Part shown: in pieces, positions 55,063 through 63,223 of the stretch
Layout: every line of letters begins with the position of its first letter
How positions within the stretch are numbered: position 1 is the stretch's first letter
NCBI GenBank assembly: GCA_965218625.1
Contig: CBDCLG010000016.1
Location: 1 to 64,000 of the forward strand
DNA from: Bin5 sp965218625
GTDB lineage: Bacteria; Chloroflexota; Anaerolineae; Caldilineales; Caldilineaceae
Length of the DNA stretch: 64,000 nucleotides
Direction of reading: 5' to 3'
The notes under the pieces: generated by a model
The model's database searches: none
Told to the model about the DNA's origin: nothing
What the model saw: only the letters and a program-made list of their open reading frames with translations
Made by a program: the position numbers and the translations under genes

Positions 55063-55893
55063 CTAGAAGAGCGCGCAGGCGTCACCGTACACGATCGGGC
55101 AGTAGGTTGGATCGTCAATGAAGGCGGTGAGCCCCTGCCGGGCGTTCCCTTGCGGGCGGGAATTCTCGGTGCGCATGTGGACGACGAAGCTGCGCCGCGG
55201 CTGTGATGACAGATTGGGGCCGCTGCCGTGGAAGGTCAGCTTATGGTGGAAGCTGGCGCCTCCAGGCGGTAGAATGGCGGGTTCCTCCTGCCAGTCCTGC
55301 CCGTGCGCGTTGCGAATCGTTTCCCGCAGGGCCGCGTACTCCTGTGAGGCGAAGTCGCTCTCGGTGGAAAGCCCCCAGCGGTGGGAGCCGACGACGAAGT
55401 TCATCGGCCCGGCTTGGGGAGAAACGTCGCTGAGCGCGACCCAGGCCGTGAACAGCTCGCTGTCCTCTTCCCATGCGCCCCAGTAGCTGTAGTCCTGGTG
55501 CCAGCCAATATTGGTGCGCGGCTGCTGGCCGGGGGCTGAAGGCGGCTTGTACAGCAGCTGCACCCACCAGACCTGCATGGCGCTCGCGCCGGTGAGATCT
55601 GCCGCCTTTTCGCCCAGGGAGGGATGCGAAACCAGCTCCATGATAGCCCGATTGGCGATCTGCTGCTTTTCGATCTTGCAGAGCGCATTGGGATCGTCGC
55701 CCGGGTTCCAGCGGGAGGGCCGCGGAGGTACGCCGGTGTCGTATTGGCCGGCGCGCACGGCGTCCATTCCAGCGGCAGCCCGCGTCACGATTTGCAGCGG
55801 AATCAACTGGTCCTGGCAGATGTAGAAGCCGTCGGCCTGGTAGCTCGCTCGCGCCGCGGCATTACCATCGACATTCAACTTGTGACCTTCCAT
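55063..55893 (-). CDS. Phytanoyl-CoA dioxygenase (PhyH) family protein
   Basis: A 276-residue Fe(II)/2-oxoglutarate-dependent dioxygenase of the PhyH family. The metal motif HxD is in IGWHQDYSYWG and the distal His and 2-oxoglutarate Arg in SFHHKLTFHGSGPN and SQPRRSFVVH. ATG 55893 was chosen for GAAGG eight bases upstream; TTG 55914 is the alternative. It leads the group with a class III aminotransferase and ThuA, suggesting hydroxylation of a small amine or sugar-like compound before transamination. The 5' flank and first codons are duplicated at 46.5 kb. Confidence 0.9.
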   Translation of the reverse strand: MEGHKLNVDGNAAARASYQADGFYICQDQLIPLQIVTRAAAGMDAVRAGQYDTGVPPRPSRWNPGDDPNALCKIEKQQIANRAIMELVSHPSLGEKAADLTGASAMQVWWVQLLYKPPSAPGQQPRTNIGWHQDYSYWGAWEEDSELFTAWVALSDVSPQAGPMNFVVGSHRWGLSTESDFASQEYAALRETIRNAHGQDWQEEPAILPPGGASFHHKLTFHGSGPNLSSQPRRSFVVHMRTENSRPQGNARQGLTAFIDDPTYCPIVYGDACALF

Positions 55894-56363
55894 TTCGGCG
55901 ACCTTCGCTTTCAACGCGGTGAACAGTCAGGTCCAGGCGCGAGAGCAGTTCATCTCTTGGATAACTGTCTCCAATATACAACTCATTGGGGCGGGGACAA
56001 ACCTTTGCCGAGAGAAGCGATGAAGCGCTGGGGCGGCCATTGGCCTCGAACTGCCCCTGGCAATTCAACCATCCCGTCCAAGGACGGAACAAACTGGGCG
56101 TCCTGGCCAGGGCCGAGTCGATGCTGGCGGGACCGAACGGCGTCGGAAAGTTCTGGATTGTGAGCAAAAGCGGCCAGCCGGGAATGCAGCGCAATTGTCA
56201 GGCCGAGCAGGAAGGACGCCTTAAAGTGGAAACGATTGGAGGTATGTGGGCTGGTCCTCCCGACTTGAATTCTCTTCCTCAGTCATACTGCAAATCGTTG
56301 ACGCATGCCCTATTTCGCGGTATAAATGGCATGAAGACAGGCAACTGCGTGAAGGAGACCGGA
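55894..56363. other. Gene-free region between PhyH and DUF4058 genes
   Basis: This 470-base divergent gap contains the PhyH upstream repeat (55939-56012). No convincing gene is seen: a plus-strand frame runs through from 55986 but has no coding character before the DUF4058 ATG. No clear plus-strand promoter was found. Confidence 0.45.
55939..56012 (-). promoter_or_regulatory. PhyH upstream region with promoter-like elements
   Basis: On the minus strand TTTGTC (55996-56001) and TATATT (55973-55978) are 17 bases apart, about 75 bases upstream of the PhyH ATG. The same arrangement and most surrounding bases occur at 46531-46603 in front of the PhyH remnant, which supports a functional promoter and leader. 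Confidence 0.6.
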
Positions 56364-57161
56364 ATGCCCAGCCCCTTTCCTGGCATGGACCCCTACCTGG
56401 AAAGGCCGGGGCGCTGGCCGGATTTGCACCAGCGTCTTATAGCCTACGCTTCGGAGGCCCTGCAACCTCAGCTGCGCCCCAAATATATCGCTCGCATCAA
56501 TGAACGAGTTGAGTTGATCCCTTCAGGCAAGAAGGTAGTCCCCGATTTCATGGTGATTGAGCCACCGCGCCAGCTTTCGGAGGCACAGACTGCTTACGGC
56601 GCGCTTATTGCCGACGAGCCGCAGACGATCAGCGGCGGGGATGAAGAGCGTCGGATACCTTTTCTGGAGCTGATTCATCGGGAAACGGGCAACGTCGTTA
56701 CGGTGATCGAGGTTTTGAGCCCGAGCAACAAATTGGGTCTTGGGCGGGAAGATTACCTGCAGAAGCAGGAAGAGTTGCTTAACACGGATTGTAATCTGGT
56801 GGAAATCGATCTGTTGTCTGGGCCAGCTGTTACTCTTGCCCGTCGTTTCCGGGTCGCCACTCCCCAAGATTGGCGATACATCGTCAGTATCAGCCGCTCG
56901 CAGCAGCGCACGCAGGTGGAAGCTTACGCGATTCCCCTGAGGGAACGGTTGCCGCGTTGCAAGATTCCCTTACTTCCCGAAGATAACGACGCGGTGCTCG
57001 ACCTGCCTTCGGTCTTCACGCGCTGCTATGATGCGGGCGGCTACGACCTGCTGCTGGATTACCGCCAGCCGCCGCCGATTGAGTTGAGCGAGGCCGAAGA
57101 GAAATGGATGGCTGTACTGCTGGAGGAAAAGGGCCTGCGAACCGCGACGGCGCAGCAGTAG
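56364..57161 (+). CDS. DUF4058-family protein
   Basis: A 265-residue protein starting with the family signature MPSPFPGMDPYLE. The Pfam DUF4058 family is widespread in cyanobacteria, planctomycetes and Chloroflexota, and its function is unknown. Charged segments VIEVLSPSNKLGLGREDYLQ and CNLVEIDLLSG resemble a restriction-endonuclease-like core, with Glu and Lys in a conserved pattern, but catalytic activity is not shown. ATG 56364 follows GGAG at seven bases, ahead of longer in-frame starts. It is convergent with a desaturase-family gene, and a shared terminator hairpin lies between them. Confidence 0.88.
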   Translation: MPSPFPGMDPYLERPGRWPDLHQRLIAYASEALQPQLRPKYIARINERVELIPSGKKVVPDFMVIEPPRQLSEAQTAYGALIADEPQTISGGDEERRIPFLELIHRETGNVVTVIEVLSPSNKLGLGREDYLQKQEELLNTDCNLVEIDLLSGPAVTLARRFRVATPQDWRYIVSISRSQQRTQVEAYAIPLRERLPRCKIPLLPEDNDAVLDLPSVFTRCYDAGGYDLLLDYRQPPPIELSEAEEKWMAVLLEEKGLRTATAQQ

Positions 57162-57273
57162 TACGAAGCCAAAGTCCGGTCCATCGCCCGTCCTCTTGGA
57201 TCGGCCAAGCCACACCACCCCACGTTGGGCAGCTATTGACTCTGCTCTGACCGCCCATTGAAAAATCGATCCA

Positions 57274-57302
57274 AAAAGGAGAGAGCTGAACTCTCTCCTT
57301 TT
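57274..57302. terminator. Bidirectional intrinsic terminator
   Basis: AAAAGGAGAGAG and CTCTCTCCTTTT form a perfect 12-bp stem with a five-base loop (CTGAA). The flanking A-run and T-run make it usable in both directions. It lies between the convergent DUF4058 and desaturase-family genes. Confidence 0.85.
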
Positions 57303-57355
57303 CGTCACATTCTTCCATTAGAGAACCCCGACGGGAAAAACCGCTGCCGGGGCGG

Positions 57356-58381
57356 TTACGCAGTCGAGGTCCGGATCTTGTGGGCGGCGAACCGCTTGGC
57401 CCGCATCTTTTCATGCGCCTGGACAGAGCCGTTATGGCTGGTTCCAAACCAGACGTCGAACGGTATGTCCAGTCCACCGTAGTTGCATTCAAAGTAACGG
57501 TGGTGCAACTGGTGGAAGTAGGAGGCTCCCCTCAGCTTGGATTTGCCGTTGACGACGACCGACTCGAAGCCGGCGTGCGCCTGTGCAGGCGAAAATCCGG
57601 TAAGCTGCAGGTTCATGATAGCGTGAATCGGGTGCGAGGGAACGATCCAATGGATCAGTACGCCGCTGAAGAACAGGACGTGCTCGAGCGGGTGCATTGA
57701 CAGGCCGGACCAGGGACCGGGGTTGATGTTGCGGTGGTGCAGGAAGTGCCCCGCCTTGTAGAGCGGCGGCCAGTGCATGAGGCGGTGGGTCCAGTAGAAG
57801 TGGAACTGGCCCCAAAGCTGGATTGCGCAGAGCAACAGGACGAAATAGACCGGATGCGCTTTCGGGTCCAGGTAGGGGATGGACTTGTTGGCGTAGGCCC
57901 ACAACGTGACGACCTCGTAGGCGGTCCAGATGGTGCCGCCGCTGACGCAGCTCCAGAAGATGTTATCGAACAGCTGATTGCCGCCCAGGAACTTCTTCTT
58001 GCCCTTTGCCATCCAGGCGGCCGTATATTTGAACTGGAAGCCCTGGGATTTGCGCCCCCACAGCCACAGGTGCCAGGCGCTGACGATGACGATCAGCATG
58101 ACCTGGTTGCGTGCGAAGATGTAGAGAATCCAGTCGGCGCTGAATCGGGCCATGCGCGACATCTCCGGCTGCAGATAGGTGACGGTCAGCACGGCGATGA
58201 GCATGTAGATGAGATTCCAGGGAAAGAGGTAGTTGTAGAGCCACCTTGCCACCTTCAACGGCTTGGGCGGCCAGTCGAAGACCGGGTTGGGCAGCTTCTC
58301 CCCTTCCGGCTGCCAGTGGCCGCGTTCGTCGCGCGGCATGCCGTCGATCAGTCCGTCTCTTTCGGCTGTAACGTCTGCCAC
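57356..58381 (-). CDS. Sterol desaturase / fatty acid hydroxylase superfamily protein, copy 1
   Basis: A 341-residue integral membrane di-iron enzyme homologue. The histidine clusters are HFYWTHRLMH (HxxxH), HFLHHRNINPG (HxxHH) and YFHQLHHRYFECNYG, with GTSHNG near the end. Hydrophobic segments near 55-75, 92-108, 150-175 and 235-255 anchor it. The start is GTG 58381 preceded by GGAGG at seven bases. It is a near twin of the protein at 59776 (same length, almost the same start and end). Such enzymes hydroxylate or desaturate lipids or sterol-like molecules. The substrate is unknown. Confidence 0.9.
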   Translation of the reverse strand: MADVTAERDGLIDGMPRDERGHWQPEGEKLPNPVFDWPPKPLKVARWLYNYLFPWNLIYMLIAVLTVTYLQPEMSRMARFSADWILYIFARNQVMLIVIVSAWHLWLWGRKSQGFQFKYTAAWMAKGKKKFLGGNQLFDNIFWSCVSGGTIWTAYEVVTLWAYANKSIPYLDPKAHPVYFVLLLCAIQLWGQFHFYWTHRLMHWPPLYKAGHFLHHRNINPGPWSGLSMHPLEHVLFFSGVLIHWIVPSHPIHAIMNLQLTGFSPAQAHAGFESVVVNGKSKLRGASYFHQLHHRYFECNYGGLDIPFDVWFGTSHNGSVQAHEKMRAKRFAAHKIRTSTA

Positions 58382-58476
58382 GATTATCCTCCTTGCGTGG
58401 TCAACCGGCGCGCCACTTCAGGCGGGCGGTTTCAGCCCATGCAGCAGGCATTCTGTTGTCCTCGCAGATTGCGGTA

Positions 58477-58506
58477 ATTCTACAACCAAGCTATGCAGTC
58501 TCGCAA
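58477..58506 (-). promoter_or_regulatory. Promoter and palindromic operator of desaturase copy 1
   Basis: On the minus strand TTGCGA (58501-58506) and TAGAAT (58477-58482) are 18 bases apart. An imperfect palindrome, TGCGAGACTGCA (58494-58505), overlaps the -35 element. The same arrangement with a perfect palindrome precedes copy 2 at 59872-59901. Confidence 0.65.
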
Positions 58507-58672
58507 CTGCGGGGATCGGGCAGCCGACTGCAAAGATCGGACTGCGCAGTGTGGTCGGGCGTGCTGCTCCGCAGCCGCCATGCCATGCCACCAGCCTGTG
58601 CCAACGCGCCTCACTTCCGACGGGAAAGCCTCTTCACCATTCACGCGGCCTCAGGCTTCGCGATATGAAAGA

Positions 58673-58696
58673 GAGGAGAGGGTGTTACCTCTCCTC
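58673..58696 (-). terminator. Stem-loop after desaturase copy 2
   Basis: GAGGAGAGG and CCTCTCCTC form a perfect nine-bp stem with a GTGTTA loop, about 55 bases past the stop of the copy 2 gene and before the copy 1 promoter. No long T-run follows on the minus strand (CTTTCATATC), so termination strength is uncertain. Confidence 0.6.
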
Positions 58697-58750
58697 GTAT
58701 CGTTCTGTTCGGCCTGGGTTCGTGGAGTATCGACAGCGCTGCCGATGCGT

Positions 58751-59776
58751 CTAGGCAGCGGAAGTCCGAATCTTGTGGCTGGCGAACCGCTTGGCCCGCA
58801 TCGCCTCGTGGTCCTCGGCCGAGCCATTGTGGCTGGTGCCGAACCAGACGTCGAACGGGATGTCCAATTCCCCGTAGTTGCATTCAAAGTAGCGATGGTG
58901 CAACTGGTGGAAATAGGATGCGCCCCTCAGCATGGATTTGCCGTTGACGACGAGCGCCTCGAAGCCGGCGTGCCCCTGCGCCGGCGTGAGGGCGGCGTGC
59001 TGCCCGTTGAACACGGCGTGAATCGGGTGCGAGGGGATGATCCAGTGGATCAGAACGCCACTGAAATAGAGGATGTGCTCGATCGGGTGCATCGACAGGC
59101 CGGACCAGGGACCGATGTTGATGTTGCGGTGGTGCAGGTAGTGGCCCGCCTTGTAGAGCGGCGGCCAGTGCAGCAGACGGTGCACCCAGTAGAAGTGGAA
59201 CAGGCGCCAGAGCTGGATTCCGCACAGCATCAGGACAAAATAGACGGGATGCCTGGCCGGGTCCAGGTAGGGGATGTACTCGTTGGCGTAGGCCCAGAGC
59301 GTGACGACCTCGTAGGCGGTCCAGATGATGCCGCCGCTGACACAACTCCAGAATATGTTGTCGTAGAGCTGGTTGCCGAACAGAAACTGTTTCTTGCCCT
59401 TCGCCAACCAGTCCGGCGTGTACTTGTACTGGAAGCCCTGGGACTTGCGCGACCAGAGCCACAGGTGCCAGGCGCTGACAATGACGATCAGCAGGATCTG
59501 GTTGCGCACAAAGATATAGGCGATCCAGTCGGCGCTGAAAGTGGTCATGCGTGACATCTCCGGCTGGAAATAGACCACTGTTACCACGGCGATGAGCATG
59601 TAGATGATGTTCCAGGGAAAGAGGTAGTTGTAGAGCCACTTCGCCAATTTCAGCGGATTGGGCGGCCAGTCAAATACGGGACTTGGTAGTTTGAGCCCTT
59701 CGGGCTGCCAGTAGCCGCGATCGTCGCGCGGCATTCCATCGATCAGACCGTCTCTTTCAGCGCTAACGTCAGCCAT
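58751..59776 (-). CDS. Sterol desaturase / fatty acid hydroxylase superfamily protein, copy 2
   Basis: A 341-residue paralogue of copy 1, with the same histidine clusters (HFYWVHRLLH, HYLHHRNINIG, YFHQLHHRYFECNYG). The start is ATG 59776 (MADVSAERDGLIDG), chosen for GGAGG seven bases upstream; a second ATG six bases earlier is in frame. Divergence from copy 1 is mostly in the membrane segments and the N-terminal half. Both genes have their own promoter and hairpin, so they are separate transcription units with a shared regulatory motif, not one operon. Confidence 0.9.
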   Translation of the reverse strand: MADVSAERDGLIDGMPRDDRGYWQPEGLKLPSPVFDWPPNPLKLAKWLYNYLFPWNIIYMLIAVVTVVYFQPEMSRMTTFSADWIAYIFVRNQILLIVIVSAWHLWLWSRKSQGFQYKYTPDWLAKGKKQFLFGNQLYDNIFWSCVSGGIIWTAYEVVTLWAYANEYIPYLDPARHPVYFVLMLCGIQLWRLFHFYWVHRLLHWPPLYKAGHYLHHRNINIGPWSGLSMHPIEHILYFSGVLIHWIIPSHPIHAVFNGQHAALTPAQGHAGFEALVVNGKSMLRGASYFHQLHHRYFECNYGELDIPFDVWFGTSHNGSAEDHEAMRAKRFASHKIRTSAA

Positions 59777-59871
59777 GATCACCCTCCTGGTGTGGTCAAT
59801 CGGCGCGCCTTCTCAGGTGGGCCGTTCCGGCCCATGCAGCAGGCATTCTGTTGTCCTCACAGATTGCGGCA

Positions 59872-59901
59872 ATTATAAAACGAAGATATGCAATATTGCA
59901 A
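59872..59901 (-). promoter_or_regulatory. Promoter and perfect palindromic operator of desaturase copy 2
   Basis: On the minus strand TTGCAA (59896-59901) and a perfect TATAAT (59872-59877) are 18 bases apart. The 12-base palindrome TGCAATATTGCA (59889-59900) overlaps the -35 element. Similarity to copy 1's promoter extends about 170 bases, with the motif TTTGCAGTCG upstream conserved in both. Confidence 0.75.
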
Positions 59902-59948
59902 CTGGGTAAAACGGGCAGCGACTGCAAAGATCGAACTGTGCAATGTGC

Positions 59949-60686
59949 TCAGGCGTGCTGGTCCTCTACCGGTACACCGGCCAGCAGCCCGCTGTTGTGC
60001 ATGTCGACCCACTCGTCCAGGAAGACCTTGTTCCAGTGGTCGGTGAGCGGGTGTTCGAGCATGTCGCGGTAAACGGTCCACATGGTGACCAGCTCGTCGG
60101 CGCCGTCACGGAAGGCGGCGTAGGCTGTCTCGACCGATCGTACCAGCGCGGCCATGATGAAGGGCCGGTCATCCCAGCCGCTGAACATGGCGGCGCATTC
60201 GCGGATCAGGCGCGTCGGGTCGCCGCCCATCTCGCGCACCGGGTCGCAGAAGGGCAGAATATGGTCGACGCCGGCCTGCGCGACCGCGGCGGCCTGGGTC
60301 AGCGAGAAGACGGTTGTGCAGTAGGTCTCGATACCTTCCTGCCTGAGGATGCTGAACGCCTTGAGGCCGGTCAGCGTGCAGGGGATTTTGAGAATAATTT
60401 GCGGCGACATGTCGGTGAAGACTTTGCCGACGGCCAGCAGCTCTTCAACGGAATGGCCGTCGATCTCCATGACCACGGGCTTGTCGGTCATCGCCAGGTA
60501 GGCCTCGATCAGGGCGATGACGCTGCCGTAGGGTTTGGCGTACTGGTTGAGCACGACCGTGTTGGTGACGATGCCGGCGATGCCGAGCGGCATGAGCTCT
60601 TCCAGGTCCGCAGGCGGTCCGGCAAGCCAAATGTTCGGCCCGCGGCCGTTGGAGCGTGTCTTCACCACTGATCCTTTTGCTTCCAT
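59949..60686 (-). CDS. Transaldolase / fructose-6-phosphate aldolase-like protein
   Basis: A 245-residue class I aldolase of the transaldolase family. The Schiff-base Lys is in QIILKIPCTLTGLKAFSIL, matching the KIP[MC]T pattern of fructose-6-phosphate aldolases. GIVTNTVVLNQYAKPYG near the start resembles the family TNPS region. The length (about 220-250) is that of the short FSA/TalC subgroup rather than full transaldolase. It lies downstream of the PhyH gene by 87 bases and may be co-transcribed. The substrate is probably a small phosphosugar or ketose, unproven. Confidence 0.82.
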   Translation of the reverse strand: MEAKGSVVKTRSNGRGPNIWLAGPPADLEELMPLGIAGIVTNTVVLNQYAKPYGSVIALIEAYLAMTDKPVVMEIDGHSVEELLAVGKVFTDMSPQIILKIPCTLTGLKAFSILRQEGIETYCTTVFSLTQAAAVAQAGVDHILPFCDPVREMGGDPTRLIRECAAMFSGWDDRPFIMAALVRSVETAYAAFRDGADELVTMWTVYRDMLEHPLTDHWNKVFLDEWVDMHNSGLLAGVPVEDQHA

Positions 60687-60773
60687 ATTGGGTACCTCGC
60701 GGGTTCTGAATTGCGTTTTGTGTGACGGGCACTGCCGCCGGCTGCCGGGGCGTTGGTAACGGGGTCCATGCAG

Positions 60774-61571
60774 TCAGTGGCCGGCGACAATCGGGTGGAG
60801 GGCGTGTTCCCAGGGGCCGCCGGTCTCCATCTCTTCGGCCGCGCCGGCCGCGTCCTTGCCGCCGGTAAAGCGAGTATAGTCGGGGATATAGATGATGGCA
60901 AAGGCGCGCCTCGGTCTGTCGGAAAGGTTGGGCCCGGCGTAGTGGAAGGTGCAGCCGTGGTGGAAGGTCACGCCGCCGGCGCGCATCGGCATCGCGACCG
61001 GCTCGGGTACGTCGATTCCCCGCGCCTTGAGCCTGTCAACGACGCTGTCGTCATCGCTTTCGAGGCTGATCGGGTCGAGGCGGTCGTGTTGGTGCGAGCC
61101 GGGCACGAAATGGAGACAGCCGTTCTCGACGGTGACGTCGTCGACCGCGATCCAGGCCGAGAGCGCGCCGACCGGGTCCATCGGCCAGTAGGGGGCGTCC
61201 TGGTGCCAGTTGGTCTGTTTGCTGACCTGGCCGGGGGGCTTGATCATGGCGTGGTCGTGGTAGATGCGTACGTGGCGGCAGCGGCTCAGCTGGCGGGCGT
61301 ACTCTCCGAGCCGGGCGTCGAAGGCGATATCCCTTGCCTGCGGGTAGTCGGTCCACAGGTTGACCATCTGGTTGAAGACGCGCTCGTACTCTTCTGAGAG
61401 GCGCCCGCCCTTTTCTGCGCCGCGGATGCGTTCGCGGCGGGAGGCGACGGCATCGTCGAGCGCCTGGCGGAGTGAGGCGATCTGCTTTAGTGAGAAGAAG
61501 CCGTGGTACTGGATGTAGCCGTTGTTTTGGAAGAATTCGATCTCTGCCGGGTCGACGGTGATCTCGGACAT
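60774..61571 (-). CDS. Phytanoyl-CoA dioxygenase (PhyH) family protein
   Basis: A 265-residue Fe(II)/2-oxoglutarate dioxygenase. The metal HxD is in TNWHQDAPYWPMD, the distal His in GVTFHHGCTFHYAGPN and the Arg in SDRPRRAFAI. It begins MSEITVDPAEIEFFQNNGYI, with the FFQxNGYI helix typical of this family. It belongs to a different subgroup from the protein at 55063 (low similarity outside the motifs). It precedes the transaldolase-like gene and has its own promoter. It could hydroxylate a lipid or sugar compound in concert with the desaturase-family pair, by proximity only. Confidence 0.9.
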   Translation of the reverse strand: MSEITVDPAEIEFFQNNGYIQYHGFFSLKQIASLRQALDDAVASRRERIRGAEKGGRLSEEYERVFNQMVNLWTDYPQARDIAFDARLGEYARQLSRCRHVRIYHDHAMIKPPGQVSKQTNWHQDAPYWPMDPVGALSAWIAVDDVTVENGCLHFVPGSHQHDRLDPISLESDDDSVVDRLKARGIDVPEPVAMPMRAGGVTFHHGCTFHYAGPNLSDRPRRAFAIIYIPDYTRFTGGKDAAGAAEEMETGGPWEHALHPIVAGH

Positions 61572-62096
61572 GTTCCCTTTCCTTGAAGGAATTGGGGGTA
61601 CAATTCATGGATTGGGGCATTATATGCACCGTCTGGGGGATGGGCAAGAAACGGGCTGGGAGTATACCGGGAGGGCGTTGCCAGTAAGGGAGGTGGGCGG
61701 TAAGAGGCAGAGAAGCAGGGCTGGGAGGCAGAAAATGGGGTTACAGGGGGAGGGTGGTATACAATGCTGACACCGTGGGCGCCCCTGCGGAAAACACCGA
61801 GGCGGATCGGGAAAGTGCTCGGAGTAAGAACTGAGACGGCGACGAATATGAAGGCACAGTCGGCGATGGGAAGGGGAAGGCTGCGTCCTTTAGACTCTGG
61901 TGTTATCCTGTCGCGTCCAAATGAGGCCCGAACTCTTGAGCGGCTGTGGAAGTCCCCCATATCCGCCCCGCTTTGCGTCTCTCCTCACAAATCGATATTC
62001 GATTTCTATTGAACCGGCCAAAGAGTGCCAATACGCAATTGCACTTGCAGTCCACGCCAGGGTGCCTTTTCTGTGCAATCAAGACTGGGGGAAATC
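61572..62096. other. Gene-free divergent region
   Basis: This 525-base gap separates the PhyH gene (minus) from the SH3b gene (plus). It contains the PhyH promoter near 61630. Short frames elsewhere lack ribosome sites and family resemblance. No clear plus-strand promoter for the SH3b gene was found. Confidence 0.4.
61619..61647 (-). promoter_or_regulatory. Sigma-70-type promoter of the PhyH gene
   Basis: On the minus strand TTGCCC (61642-61647) and a perfect TATAAT (61619-61624) are 17 bases apart. The expected start of transcription lies about 40 bases before the PhyH ATG at 61571. Confidence 0.65.
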
Positions 62097-63134
62097 ATGG
62101 TCCGAAAGATCAAGTTTGTCGCGATTGCGGTAGCATTCTATTTGTTGGGTATCGGAACGCAGTCAGCGGTGGCACAAGGAAGGCTTACATTGGAAGGATT
62201 GGCGGAAGGACTTGCCGTCCTTGCAGGTCGTGTGGATGGCGTAGAGGAAAGATTGGCGGCGTTGGAAGCGAAGCCAAGACCGATCGGATCGACGGCTGGA
62301 TCAATCGCTCCTGGAATGTACAAAGTTGGAGTGGACATTTATCCCGGAGAGTATGTAGGAGTGGCAGGTGACGAAGTTTGCTATTGGGCTAGACTGTCCT
62401 CATTGGGCGGGAAAGTGAGCGACGTAATTGCCAATGACCTGGTTGAAGAAAACTCCCGTTTCTACGTTGAAATAGAAGAGTCCGACTACGCCTTCGAAAT
62501 TGCGGGGTGCAACGTTTCTCCGGCTGTCTTGTCAGAAAGGGAAACTCCATCGCCAACAGCCACAAGAAGACGATTGCCAACGCCAAGGCCTACATCAACT
62601 CCAAGACCACGGCCGACGCCTCAGGCGAATACTATCACGATTACCAGGACCTCAAACATTCGAAGCGGTCCAGGCACGAATTATGCCATCGTCGGCCAGT
62701 CAGATTTAGGAACGGTTTACAGAGTAACCGGCAGGAACGCTTCCGGAGACTGGTATCGCATTGAATTCCAAGGACAGCCTGCCTGGATATGGACGGGTTT
62801 GACGGATAACAGAAATCTGTCAGTTCCCGTAGTCAGGACGCCAGTTCCACCGCCTACAAGACAACCGGCACCGACTCAACCCTCGGGGCCTCCTCCCGGT
62901 TCTCAGACGATCATCATTGAAGAGACCCGTCAGTCCTATTGGGCCGCTCCATCCAATTACGGATTGAGCCCAGGGGCAGGAAAGTACGCTGTTCCTCCAG
63001 GCGAGTACGTATATGTCTGCACAAAGACCAACAATGACTTCTGGCACAAGATCCTCGTGCCGGGCGCCCCTGACGGCTGGGTCTGGATAAGAGCAGTAAT
63101 CTTCTTCTTGGACGAAGTCTACTGTGATCAATAG
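62097..63134 (+). CDS. Secreted SH3b-domain protein with Pro/Thr linkers
   Basis: A 345-residue exported protein. It has a signal peptide (1-26, ending AVAQG), a short coiled coil (LEGLAEGLAVLAGRVDGVEE), then a domain with PGMYKVGVDIYPGEYVGV and CYWARLSSLGGKVSDVIAND (about 72-145). A Pro/Arg/Thr linker follows, then an SH3b domain (about 178-240) with SNIRSGPGTNYAIVG and DWYRIEFQGQPAWIW, another Pro-rich linker and an unrecognised C-terminal domain with two Cys. ATG 62097 follows GGGGA at six bases. It shares N-terminus and SH3b domain with the protein at 24996. Probably cell-surface associated. Confidence 0.85.
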   Translation: MVRKIKFVAIAVAFYLLGIGTQSAVAQGRLTLEGLAEGLAVLAGRVDGVEERLAALEAKPRPIGSTAGSIAPGMYKVGVDIYPGEYVGVAGDEVCYWARLSSLGGKVSDVIANDLVEENSRFYVEIEESDYAFEIAGCNVSPAVLSERETPSPTATRRRLPTPRPTSTPRPRPTPQANTITITRTSNIRSGPGTNYAIVGQSDLGTVYRVTGRNASGDWYRIEFQGQPAWIWTGLTDNRNLSVPVVRTPVPPPTRQPAPTQPSGPPPGSQTIIIEETRQSYWAAPSNYGLSPGAGKYAVPPGEYVYVCTKTNNDFWHKILVPGAPDGWVWIRAVIFFLDEVYCDQ

Positions 63135-63223
63135 ACTCTGGATTAGCGCTATTGGGTAGCATGCTCGCGGTCCACTGGGAGGCTTCCCATCGCAAGCATT
63201 GCCAAAAGGAGACAAGATAACCA

